The notes under the pieces: generated by a model
The model's database searches: none
The model's input: the letters and a program-made list of their open reading frames with translations, nothing else
What the model was told of the DNA's origin: nothing
DNA from: Ferrimonas aestuarii
GTDB lineage: Bacteria; Pseudomonadota; Gammaproteobacteria; Enterobacterales; Shewanellaceae
DNA: 64,000 nt
Assembly (NCBI RefSeq): GCF_005116665.1
Contig: NZ_SWCJ01000001.1
Coordinates: forward strand, 592,018 to 656,017
Reading direction: 5' to 3'
Shown here: positions 25,571 through 33,448 of the stretch, piece after piece
Layout of the letters: each line of letters opens with the position of its first letter
Position numbering within the stretch: position 1 is the stretch's first letter
Position numbers and translations under genes: made by a program

Positions 25571-26565
25571 GGTGCTCCGGTGGCCGGGTCTTTGGTATCT
25601 GGTAGCGGCGATAGGCAGGCCTGACCCAATAGCTGCTGGTAGAAGTCCGCAACAACGGCGCTGACGTCGGTGTCGTTAAATTGCTGAGGGTGTACCTGAC
25701 TGGCGAGGTAGTAGGCTCCGGCAACGGCCACCGGCGAGGGCATGTGCCACAGTGCACCGGAGGGGAGGGTGACTCGGGGAAGCTTGGACAGGTAGGCCAG
25801 CTCGGTGGCGTTAAGCTGCTGTGCTAGGCGGCCATTCTTGCCCTGTTCCAAAACCAGCATCTCTGGCTGCCAGCGCAGCAGTTGCTCAAGGTTAATTTTG
25901 GGGTAAAAGCCGGGAACGTCGGCGGCAACGTTGGTGATGCCGGCCAGCTCCAGCAGCTGATGTTGATACATCTGGGCATTGACGCTGCGATACAGGTCGC
26001 CGCCATTGCCATAGTACCCACGAACTGGGGTTGTGGAGGCGAGTTTGCGAGTTAGCTCATCAATGAGTTGGCCGCTGAGCTGCTGATAGCGCAGTGCCTG
26101 GGCTTGATGGCCGGTGGCTTTGGCGATAAGGTCCATCGCTTGTTGCACCTGCTCTAACGACTCGGCTTTGATCAGCAGCGCGGCAATGCCAAGTTGTTGC
26201 AGCTGTTCGGCCAGACGAGCGCCGTCCTTTTTGTCGTTAATCAGCACCAGATCCGGTTTTAAACCGATGATGGTTTCAAGGTTGATGCCAGCGGAGCGAC
26301 TGCCTACCTGAACTGGCGAGCGGCCAGCAAGTAACCCTTTGACCAGCGACTGACGTTGATCCTGATTGGAGATCCCCACCAACTGATCCTGAAGGCCAAG
26401 GCTTAGGGTAAAGATGGTGGCGGGCATGTAGGTGGTGACTAGGCGCTTGGCTGGAGCAGACAGGACGACGGTGCGTCCTGTCATGTCGGTAAGCTGGAGC
26501 GGCGCTGCCGCTCCAGTGGATACCAGACTCCATAGGCAAAGCCCAATAAGGAGTGTTTTGTTCAT
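25555..26565 (-). CDS. BtuF/FepB-like periplasmic substrate-binding protein
   Basis: A 336-residue protein with signal peptide MNKTLLIGLCLWSLVSTGAAA and a class III binding-protein fold: DMTGRTVVLSAPAKRLVTTYMPATIF, then LETIIGLKPDLVLINDKKD and a long backbone helix. The start is the ATG at 26565; the frame continues three codons upstream to a TTG. It ends with a short Cys-containing tail (QACLSPLPDTKDPATGAPCKHD) that could form a disulfide. It would hand the ligand from the outer-membrane receptor encoded just upstream (19 bp away) to the permease. Confidence 0.9.
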   Translation of the reverse strand: MNKTLLIGLCLWSLVSTGAAAPLQLTDMTGRTVVLSAPAKRLVTTYMPATIFTLSLGLQDQLVGISNQDQRQSLVKGLLAGRSPVQVGSRSAGINLETIIGLKPDLVLINDKKDGARLAEQLQQLGIAALLIKAESLEQVQQAMDLIAKATGHQAQALRYQQLSGQLIDELTRKLASTTPVRGYYGNGGDLYRSVNAQMYQHQLLELAGITNVAADVPGFYPKINLEQLLRWQPEMLVLEQGKNGRLAQQLNATELAYLSKLPRVTLPSGALWHMPSPVAVAGAYYLASQVHPQQFNDTDVSAVVADFYQQLLGQACLSPLPDTKDPATGAPCKHD

Positions 26566-26583
26566 GATGCTCAATTGGCAATA

Positions 26584-28644
26584 TTAGAAGCGATAGGTCA
26601 GGCCCACTTCGAAGTTACGGCCTTCGTTAGCTTGGCCATCACCTTCGTAGAAGTTTTCATCCAGCAGATTGTTCACGTTGAAGTACGCGGTAAGTTGCTG
26701 GTTGTAGAAATCTTTACGGGCGCCGATGTCCATGGTGAATACATCTTTTTCCCATAAGGTGTCCTCACCGTCCCAGTACACCATGAACTTATCTTTGTAG
26801 TTCATGCGTAGGTTGGCACTGATGCCGGTTACGGCTTCGTCCCAGATCAGAATGGCGGTGAACTCGTTACGTGGCAGATCGCGCAGGTACTCGGTTTCCG
26901 CGTCATCAGACTTATCACGAGCGTGGGTATAGGTGTGATCTAGGCTGTAACGAAGGGCATCGGTTAGATCGCCCGAGAGTGAGATCTCGCTGCCGTAGTA
27001 TTCTGCGGTGCCGATGTTCACCGGAGTGGCGATGTAGCAGTAGCCATCATCTGGGTCGCGGTCGATGCATAGCTCACCGATACGGTCATCAACGTCATGG
27101 TAGAAACCGCTGATGTTCAGCTGATTAAGCCAGCCCTTACCCAGATCGGCTTCCCAACCGGCGGCGTAACTTAGGCTGCGTTCTGGATCCAGTTTGTACA
27201 GCTTGCCATCGTCGGCTTTCATGTCTTGGAAGGTGGCAAAGCGGGTCTTTTTCGCAACCGAGGCAAATACGCGGCTGCCGTTGTTGAGGGCGTAGCTTGC
27301 GCCAAGCATTGGATCTAGGGTGTCGGACTCATCGGCATTGCCATTGCCTAGGGTATCTCCTGCGGATTGGCCCTGGAAGTCGATAACGGTTTGCTGGTGC
27401 CAGGCTAGGCCAGCGACGACTGTCAGTCTGCCAAAGCGCATGGTGTCTTCCATGGCCAGACTGTAGGTTTCCAGCTCAGAGCGCTCGGTCGGCGAAGACA
27501 GAGAGGAGTCCAGTGCGTGATCGACCCACTTCTTGTGCACGTCAGACTTGTAGTTGGCGGATACGCTCAGATCGTTCCAGTCATTGATGCTAATGTCACC
27601 AAACAGCGCGCCACCAAAAGTGTAGTCGTCGTAGGAGCTGTCGCCCATTTTTACGGCTTGCTCTGGGGTTTCATAGAAACTCAGGGTGTCCGTGTGGGTG
27701 TGGTAGTAGGCCAGTGCCCGCAGGGTCACTCGGTCATTCAGCTTATGGCTGGCGTTCAGGTCGATACCTTGGTCTTTGTACTCTGAGATATCAGAGAAGG
27801 TAGAGTAGGTATCGAAGACCTTGTTGTAGCTGTCGTGGAATGGCAGGCCCCGCTCGGTATCGAAGTGGTACACGCTGGCGTACACCTCGGTGGTGTCGTT
27901 GCTGTAACCGGCACGCAGGCGCGCGTTGATGCTTTCCAGATCGGAGTTTACGCGCTTGCCACCATCTTCCACTTCCATGAACTTCGGCAAATCGCCCCAG
28001 CGGTCCTTGACGTAAGACTCCACCGGTTTGTAATCGTCAGACAGGCTAAACGCATCGCGGCCGGTGTGTTCAACGGTGCCAAACAGGGTGAATCCACCTT
28101 GGCCGTAGCTCAGAGACGCGGATTGATGGTTCTGACCGTATTCGCCGAAATTGGCATCCAGTTTTCCGGAGATTCCCTGCTGACCCTTATGGGTGATGAT
28201 GTTGATCACACCGCCCATGCCGTTGGGGCCGTAAAGGACCGATGAGGCACCTTTTGATACTTCGACTTTGGCGATGATGTTGGCTGGGATCTGGTTCAGG
28301 TCCAGCTGGCCATAGTTGGTTTCGTAGTAAGGAACGCCGTCCAGAAGAATCAGGATTTTATCCTGCTCGAAGCCCTGCATTGTCAGGAACTTTTCGCCCT
28401 TGTTGGATTGGGTGATGTGAACGCCGGGAATGTACTCTAAGGCATCGGCGGCGGTTCTGGCGCCGATCATCTCGATGGTTTCTTCTGTGAGCACGTTGTG
28501 GATGGCGATGTCACGGACACCGGTGGTTTCCGCCACCACAATCTCACCTAGGGAAAAGACCTCTTTGTCATCCGCTTGAGCAGATGGAGCCGATAGAGTG
28601 GCAGCAACCATTAGGGCTACTGGGGTTAGACGCAAAGCGTTCAC
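26584..28644 (-). CDS. TonB-dependent outer-membrane receptor, BtuB-like
   Basis: A 686-residue receptor. It has a signal peptide to about residue 24 and a TonB box-like GEIVVAETTG. The plug holds AADALEYIPGVHI, LLDGVPYYETNYGQLDLNQIPANIIAKVEVSKGASSVLYGPNGMGGVINIIT, a BtuB/CirA pattern. A 22-strand barrel ends in VGLTYRF, with the terminal Phe. Two Cys in a loop (ELCIDRDPDDGYCYI) may form a disulfide. It opens the twelve-gene operon. No Fur-like box or cobalamin riboswitch was seen upstream, so the ligand could be something other than a ferric siderophore. Confidence 0.92.
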   Translation of the reverse strand: MNALRLTPVALMVAATLSAPSAQADDKEVFSLGEIVVAETTGVRDIAIHNVLTEETIEMIGARTAADALEYIPGVHITQSNKGEKFLTMQGFEQDKILILLDGVPYYETNYGQLDLNQIPANIIAKVEVSKGASSVLYGPNGMGGVINIITHKGQQGISGKLDANFGEYGQNHQSASLSYGQGGFTLFGTVEHTGRDAFSLSDDYKPVESYVKDRWGDLPKFMEVEDGGKRVNSDLESINARLRAGYSNDTTEVYASVYHFDTERGLPFHDSYNKVFDTYSTFSDISEYKDQGIDLNASHKLNDRVTLRALAYYHTHTDTLSFYETPEQAVKMGDSSYDDYTFGGALFGDISINDWNDLSVSANYKSDVHKKWVDHALDSSLSSPTERSELETYSLAMEDTMRFGRLTVVAGLAWHQQTVIDFQGQSAGDTLGNGNADESDTLDPMLGASYALNNGSRVFASVAKKTRFATFQDMKADDGKLYKLDPERSLSYAAGWEADLGKGWLNQLNISGFYHDVDDRIGELCIDRDPDDGYCYIATPVNIGTAEYYGSEISLSGDLTDALRYSLDHTYTHARDKSDDAETEYLRDLPRNEFTAILIWDEAVTGISANLRMNYKDKFMVYWDGEDTLWEKDVFTMDIGARKDFYNQQLTAYFNVNNLLDENFYEGDGQANEGRNFEVGLTYRF

Positions 28645-28964
28645 GATGCTCTCCTAAACTAAGGTTTTGTTGTTGAGCTGCCATAGGCAGTCTTATGATT
28701 AGGACAGCAAGGCTATCAAAGCTTTGGTTGTAATATTGGCGATAAAGTTGGGATTTAAGGAGGTGATCACGGTCAAAATACCCCATTCGCACTTAACAGA
28801 GAAAAAATGACTGCGATTTAGGACAGTTTGTCTTTTTGGTTCAAATTGTCTGTTTACTGCGAAAAGCCACAGAAGGCGATGGTGACGAGGCTCACAAATC
28901 AAGGGGGATTGGCAAGTAAATGGGGTTCAATTTGTTGCTGGTGTGTTGCGCTGGCCTAGCTGAG
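28645..28964. other. Upstream region of the TonB/ABC operon
   Basis: 320 bp without a supported gene. AGGAGAG lies just before the receptor start, read on the minus strand. I looked for a Fur box, a cobalamin riboswitch core (GCCACTG) and a NikR palindrome and found none convincing. The operon promoter must lie here, and the terminator of the gene to the right is not obvious. Confidence 0.4.
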
Positions 28965-29594
28965 TTAGACCTTCAGCACCTGCTTAACGTGCTCAGGATC
29001 GGCAACGAACGACCAAGTGGCGATGGCACCTAAAAAGAAGATTGTGTGCTTTACTAGAGGGAACATATCGTAGAGCGGATAAACGGTTATTACACCGTAG
29101 TATTCAAGCCACGTTTCGAAGATCACAAATAGATTGTAGATAACACTGGCCTTAGATAGCCAGATTAGAAGCCACTCCTGAGGCAGCAGTCGATACTCGG
29201 CTACCGCCTTATTCAGATAGGGTTTGATGAACAGCTTATCAGGGCAGACGGAGGCCAGTTTGTGGGTGATGGTTAACCGATACTGAATGGTTTTAAGCCA
29301 GGCAATGTCGCACAGGGATACGCAAAGAAGGTAATTGACGAGTTTAAATTCAAAAGCGATGGGTACAATGAAAAAGCTAGCAATTCGCCAAAAAGCCCAC
29401 ACGGCCAGAAAGCCATAGATGTTGCTGTGGCGTGGAGCAAATACCAATACCGCTGCCCACAGGCACAGATCCACGTAGGCATGTGAGCCGGAGAATAGCT
29501 CTCGGGCTGCTGGCACCACTGCAAGGGCGCCCATTACAAGAAATATAGGGACAATCGTAAGTGCAGTGCGATATTGGCTGACTTGGTAGAGCAT
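28965..29594 (-). CDS. Hypothetical polytopic membrane protein
   Basis: A 209-residue protein with about five to six hydrophobic helices (LTIVPIFLVMGALAVVP, AYVDLCLWAAVLVFA, NIYGFLAVWAFWRIASFFIVPIAFEF and others). It has a basic loop around residue 105-150. No family is recognised. It directly follows a 83-codon gene (2-bp gap) and a small HTH gene on the same strand, suggesting one operon. The location is the inner membrane. Confidence 0.6.
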   Translation of the reverse strand: MLYQVSQYRTALTIVPIFLVMGALAVVPAARELFSGSHAYVDLCLWAAVLVFAPRHSNIYGFLAVWAFWRIASFFIVPIAFEFKLVNYLLCVSLCDIAWLKTIQYRLTITHKLASVCPDKLFIKPYLNKAVAEYRLLPQEWLLIWLSKASVIYNLFVIFETWLEYYGVITVYPLYDMFPLVKHTIFFLGAIATWSFVADPEHVKQVLKV

Positions 29595-29596
29595 TT

Positions 29597-29848
29597 TTAC
29601 TTTCTTGGGGGCAATCTTACCCCTGCATCAAAAACATTTTGAGCTTCGACTGTCGACCCATAGGCGCTAACACCAGTTTTCTTACCGCTAGATACCGCGC
29701 TTTCGGTGCTGTTCAGGGTTACGGTATCGCTGGAGCTGCTGGGCTTGACCTCAGCGGTGGATTCCGCTTTTGCGGTGGTGTTACTGCTGGTCACTGTAGC
29801 AGTAGCGCTGCCCTGATTTAGGTTTATTAGGCTGTTGTTAACGTCCAT
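29597..29848 (-). CDS. Small Ser/Thr-rich protein
   Basis: An 83-residue protein beginning MDVNNSLINLNQG, then a low-complexity Ser/Thr/Ala stretch (about residues 15-55) and a basic tail RLPPRK. No signal peptide, no membrane helix and no known family. The position between an HTH gene and a membrane-protein gene suggests a small effector or secreted/peptide substrate, which is speculative. The ATG follows TAGGGAT. Confidence 0.5.
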   Translation of the reverse strand: MDVNNSLINLNQGSATATVTSSNTTAKAESTAEVKPSSSSDTVTLNSTESAVSSGKKTGVSAYGSTVEAQNVFDAGVRLPPRK

Positions 29849-29866
29849 GTTTTTTATCCCTAGTAT

Positions 29867-30130
29867 TTATCGTTTCCACGCACTCAATTCACCCAGAAAC
29901 TGGGGAAACAAGATACTTAGGAAGCTCTTTAGGTTGGGTTCGGTGGCGTCGAGCCACTTCTGAGCCGCTTCAATGGTCAGTGAGGCGGTGCCATCTTCGA
30001 TGTAGTAGATTTGGCGCTTACTGACGCCCACGATTTCGGCCATCTCTGCCGGAGTGATTTTTGCTCTGAGCCTAAGGCGCTTGAGATACTCGGCGTTGTT
30101 GATGACCGGATGATCTATCTCTGTGCTCAC
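29867..30130 (-). CDS. XRE-type helix-turn-helix regulator
   Basis: An 87-residue protein started at GTG 30130, chosen because GGAGTG lies seven bases upstream. An ATG at 30193 in the same frame has no such site. The HTH is LKRLRLRAKITPAEMAEIVGVSKRQIYYIEDGTASLTIEAAQKWL, a lambda-repressor-like fold. The C-terminal tail is short. It probably controls its own operon with the 83- and 209-residue products. Confidence 0.75.
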   Translation of the reverse strand: MSTEIDHPVINNAEYLKRLRLRAKITPAEMAEIVGVSKRQIYYIEDGTASLTIEAAQKWLDATEPNLKSFLSILFPQFLGELSAWKR

Positions 30131-30588
30131 AGGATTCACTCCGTCGATCGGTTTTACGTTCCATGTTGGCAAACTCCATTGCCGTAGCACCATGGTAATG
30201 ATCTGGATGAAGAGGTATGCAAAACAAGCTCTCGCTGATGTGTGCGAGATCTGCCATTACTGGTGTAAGTCGCTGAAATTTTGTTGGTAAATTCTAGGAT
30301 TTGCTCTACCGCCGCAGTGAGTGTCATTAGGAAGCGAGCCAGAGCGCGTTCTAATAGTGGATTTTTCTTTGAGTAGGGAGAGGTCTGAACTCTGTTTTTC
30401 TATTGCGGTTTTAGTGACTTTGATCGGTTTCAAACACCGCAAACTGAGAGGATCGTTGGCTGGGTTGTTGCTTCACCCTATCTTTCGCTTATGTTAAAAA
30501 TACTCAGTGTGATCTTGGTCACAAATGGTGTTAAAACTTAATAATGAAATAGATGATTAAAACACTAGGTTATTAAGGAGAAGAGCCA
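30131..30588. other. Intergenic region without a supported gene
   Basis: 458 bp between divergent genes. A 61-codon minus-strand frame at 30442-30257 has no ribosome site and its product is not recognised; I do not call it. AAGGAG at 30576 belongs to the rightward DUF2057 gene. An AT-rich promoter-like stretch precedes it at about 30490-30570. Confidence 0.4.
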
Positions 30589-30993
30589 ATGTATAAGATC
30601 GTTTCTGCACTTGCACTGCTGGGCTTGAGCTCGATGGCTTCGGCTCAAACCTTGGAGCTTCCAAAGGGATTTACCGTACACAACGTTAATGGCAACGTGG
30701 TTACTCAACAGGGCAACACCGTTGAGCTAACTGAAGGCCGTCAGGTGGTGACCGTAAGCTACCATAACCCCTACATCAACCATCCTCAGGGTGATGACCA
30801 CTACTATTCCAAGCCAATCTACGTGGTGTTTGATGCGAAAGATGGCATTCACTACAGCATCGAGTTGGATAACCACAAGGGCTTTGAACCTTACACTAAG
30901 GATCTGCAGTTCTCGGTAACCTCTCAGGGTCAGTCCGTGGAGCACAAGGTATTTGATCGCAGCGGTGCCATTGCCGCCATGCTAGCGGGCTAA
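30589..30993 (+). CDS. DUF2057 (YccT-like) exported protein
   Basis: A 134-residue protein with signal peptide MYKIVSALALLGLSSMASA, then the DUF2057 opening LELPKGFTVHNVNG and LTEGRQVVTVSYHNPY. Members are periplasmic proteins of unknown function; YccT/CsgI has been linked to curli inhibition in enterics. It is shorter than full-length YccT (about 220), lacking the C-terminal half. It is a single-gene unit with good ribosome site AAGGAG and a terminator. Confidence 0.7.
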   Translation: MYKIVSALALLGLSSMASAQTLELPKGFTVHNVNGNVVTQQGNTVELTEGRQVVTVSYHNPYINHPQGDDHYYSKPIYVVFDAKDGIHYSIELDNHKGFEPYTKDLQFSVTSQGQSVEHKVFDRSGAIAAMLAG

Positions 30994-31036
30994 TTGGCCG
31001 GCTGTTTAAGCCACATCGAATGCCGTCATTGCCAAT

Positions 31037-31075
31037 TGCTCTCCATCACGTTGGTGTTGGAGAGCATTGTTTTTT
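31037..31075 (+). terminator. Rho-independent terminator
   Basis: TGCTCTCCA at 31037-31045 pairs with TGGAGAGCA at 31058-31066, followed by TTGTTTTTTG. Confidence 0.75.
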
Positions 31076-31089
31076 GAGGGGTATAGCAG

Positions 31090-31608
31090 TTAGTGCAGCA
31101 GGTGTTGGTCTGCCATCTCGAAAATCAGTTCCGATCCCTCTTCAGCGTCGTCACTTATCTCAGATTGAATCTCATCGGTCATCGCATACTGCTTCTCTTC
31201 GATCCATTTGAGCAGGGCTAAGGTTTGCCCCTGGTGATGGCCCAAAAATTCGGTGAACTGGGCTTCGGTAAGCCCGGCACCGATTAAGCAGTGGCAGCTG
31301 ATGATAAGCTTTGGCAGGGTGTCATCGACCACGTCGATGTAGAGCTTGAGTTCGGTAAACTGCTGGCTTAGCTCATTCATCTGCGAATGCAGTGTTAGCA
31401 ATGCGGTGGGGCGCAACTCAACTGAGGTACTAAAGGCCAGCAGGCCCTGAGGTTCCATCAATTCCAATTTACTGTCAAATACACCTTGGCACTGTTGCAG
31501 GTGAGCGAGGTGGTAGCCGTCGCACGCACCGCACAGGTAAAAATCGATGTCCAAGGTTTCTAGCCAGCGCTTCAGATCTTCTTGGCTGGGACGAGCAAGT
31601 TGGGGCAT
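31090..31608 (-). CDS. ybjN: YbjN family protein
   Basis: A 172-residue protein starting at MPQLARPSQED. The pattern LxxWLETLDIDFYLCGACDGYHLAHLQQCQGVFDSKLEL, ELRPTALLTLHSQM and DVVDDTLPKLIIS follows E. coli YbjN, a stress-linked modulator of motility and colonisation. It keeps the CxxC (CGAC) as in that protein. The acidic tail is longer. The frame runs 12 codons further upstream without similarity. Confidence 0.8.
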   Translation of the reverse strand: MPQLARPSQEDLKRWLETLDIDFYLCGACDGYHLAHLQQCQGVFDSKLELMEPQGLLAFSTSVELRPTALLTLHSQMNELSQQFTELKLYIDVVDDTLPKLIISCHCLIGAGLTEAQFTEFLGHHQGQTLALLKWIEEKQYAMTDEIQSEISDDAEEGSELIFEMADQHLLH

Positions 31609-31648
31609 GGTGATGGGTCTATTGCGAATTTGGGGGCCAAGCATAACA

Positions 31649-31679
31649 AAGGCCGCCCTAGCAAACCAGTGGCGGCCTT
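31649..31679 (-). terminator. Terminator of the dehydrogenase gene
   Basis: AAGGCCGCC at 31649-31657 pairs with GGCGGCCTT at 31671-31679, located between the minus-strand dehydrogenase stop and ybjN. On that strand it is followed by TTGTTA. Confidence 0.65.
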
Positions 31680-31713
31680 AGAAATGCGGGTTAACGCCGC
31701 AGTGCGGGGCGAA

Positions 31714-32757
31714 TTAGGCTTTCGCCTGACGCGCTTTGATGATGATCTCGCGAGCCATCTCATCCGCCACTTCGCCGGTGGTGCGATCTTCTTGTTCTGC
31801 TTTACGGAAGATGGTCAGTAGGGTGTCGTAGATCTTACGCACTTTGGCTTCCGATTTGGCTGCATCGTAGTCTTTTTCGAAGGACACATTGATGATGCCA
31901 CCAGCATTGATGACGTAATCTGGAGCGTACAGAATGCCTTTCTGCTTCAGGATCTCACCGTGACGAGCTTCTGCCAACTGGTTGTTCGCGCAACCGGCAA
32001 CAATGGTGGCTTTCAGCTGAGGAATGGTGTTGTCATTGATGGTCGCACCCAGAGCGCATGGGCAGTACACGTCAACCGCTTGGCTGTAGATCTCATCTAG
32101 GCCGACCACGGTGGCACCAAATTCGGTGGCGGCGCGGTCAAGCTGCTCGGCACTGAGATCGCATACGATCAGTTTCGCGCCCGCTTCGTGCAGATAACGA
32201 CAGGTATCAAAGCCCACGTGACCTAACCCTTGCACCGCAACGGTAATGCCTTCCAGTGAGTCCAGATCGCGCTGGTGCTTCACCGCAGCCTTAATGCCAA
32301 GGAAAGTACCTAGGGCGGTAAATGGCGATGGATCACCACTTTGACCTTCAAGACCACACATGTAAGGGGTTACTTCGTGGGCGGTCATGATGTCAGAGGT
32401 GTTGATGCCCACATCTTCAGCGGAGTAGTAACGGCCACCTAATGAGTCAACAGCGCGACCGAAGGCGTGGAACAGCGCTTCGGATTTGTCTGATTTTGGG
32501 TCGCCAATGATGACCGATTTACCACCACCGAACTCTAGGCCGGCGAGGGCATTTTTGTAGGTCATACCGCGAGATAGACGCAGTACGTCGTTAACGGCGT
32601 CTGCTTCGCTGTCGTAGGGCCACATGCGGCAGCCGCCAACAGCTGGACCAAGAGTCGTATCATGCACGGCGATGATCGCTTTGAGTCCGGATTCTTTATC
32701 GTGACAGAACATAACGTGCTCATGTTCGTCAAAAGACAGGTGTTCAAAAATAGCCAC
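31714..32757 (-). CDS. Leucine dehydrogenase-type Glu/Leu/Phe/Val dehydrogenase
   Basis: A 347-residue NAD-dependent amino acid dehydrogenase. The N-terminal domain has TTLGPAVGGCRMWPY, LSRGMTYKNALAGLEFGGGKSVI with the catalytic Lys, and YYSAEDVGINTSDIM. The Rossmann part has VAVQGLGHVGFDTCRYLHEAGAKLIVCDLS. This matches leucine dehydrogenases of Shewanella/Bacillus type (about 350 residues) better than glutamate dehydrogenase. It would deaminate branched-chain amino acids to 2-oxo acids. It is monocistronic with a terminator. Confidence 0.9.
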   Translation of the reverse strand: MAIFEHLSFDEHEHVMFCHDKESGLKAIIAVHDTTLGPAVGGCRMWPYDSEADAVNDVLRLSRGMTYKNALAGLEFGGGKSVIIGDPKSDKSEALFHAFGRAVDSLGGRYYSAEDVGINTSDIMTAHEVTPYMCGLEGQSGDPSPFTALGTFLGIKAAVKHQRDLDSLEGITVAVQGLGHVGFDTCRYLHEAGAKLIVCDLSAEQLDRAATEFGATVVGLDEIYSQAVDVYCPCALGATINDNTIPQLKATIVAGCANNQLAEARHGEILKQKGILYAPDYVINAGGIINVSFEKDYDAAKSEAKVRKIYDTLLTIFRKAEQEDRTTGEVADEMAREIIIKARQAKA

Positions 32758-32954
32758 TTGCTTGCTCCCTGTGCGGTTAGGCCTTTATTTCCGGCCTTTT
32801 TATATGTGATTATGGACGCAACCATACCAGTGACGATTAGGTGCGCCAAGTCGTACCAGCCTCAGGGAGGCCCCTGAATGGCAACCAAAGTTGACATAGA
32901 TCACTTTCCACTGGGGTTTTGTGATAATAAAAACGAACAATCAAGGAAGTAAGA

Positions 32955-33368
32955 ATGACTAAAGAACGACAGCAGGCGGAGCAGCAGTGGGTTCGCGAAC
33001 AATTTCAGAAGGCGAATAAATTCTTAGCTGAGAAAGGCGTAGTACCAGGAAAGGTATTGGATAAAGAGAGCCGCATTCTTCCTCCTTTTTTGACTCTGTG
33101 GTTGATTCAGGAAAATACCCCGCGTAAGCGCCAGTACTGGGTGATCACCGGCGATCTGCCTAGTGATATGGTGGAGGCCAGCCAGATCAAAGATGCCCGT
33201 GAGGCGCTGCGTCAATTTTCGTTGACATGGCAGCTTAAAGCGGAAGGGATCCTGCTTAATAACCCAGATAAAACCCAAACAGATTTCGCCAAGTTGATGA
33301 TCTCTCGCGCTGAATCCATGGCGAGTATGCACATGAAAGACGATCTTTGGGGCGAGATGACGGTTTAA
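32955..33368 (+). CDS. DUF4826 family protein
   Basis: A 137-residue soluble protein starting behind AAGGAAGTAAGA. Recognised by ILPPFLTLWLIQ, KRQYWVITGDLPSDMVEAS and the end DDLWGEMTV, the usual core of DUF4826. The function is unknown. It lies alone and ends at a strong bidirectional terminator. Confidence 0.7.
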   Translation: MTKERQQAEQQWVREQFQKANKFLAEKGVVPGKVLDKESRILPPFLTLWLIQENTPRKRQYWVITGDLPSDMVEASQIKDAREALRQFSLTWQLKAEGILLNNPDKTQTDFAKLMISRAESMASMHMKDDLWGEMTV

Positions 33369-33399
33369 TATCAAACTGATTCAGTCACCGCTCAAGTTT

Positions 33400-33436
33400 A
33401 AAAAAGCCCCCTTGGCATTGCCAAGGGGGCTTTTTA
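33400..33436. terminator. Bidirectional terminator
   Basis: AGCCCCCTTGGC at 33405-33416 and GCCAAGGGGGCT at 33420-33431 make a 12-bp stem with a three-base loop, with A tract before and TTTTT after. It separates two convergent genes. Confidence 0.9.
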
Positions 33437-33448
33437 TATTGGGCTTCT

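Noticed and set aside
28645..28964. Possible cobalamin riboswitch before the BtuB-like receptor
   Set aside because: The conserved core GCCACTG and the expected stems were not found on the minus strand.
30257..30442. 61-codon minus-strand frame in the gap before the DUF2057 gene
   Set aside because: No ribosome site and no family recognised; could be a dispersed repeat, but that cannot be tested here.
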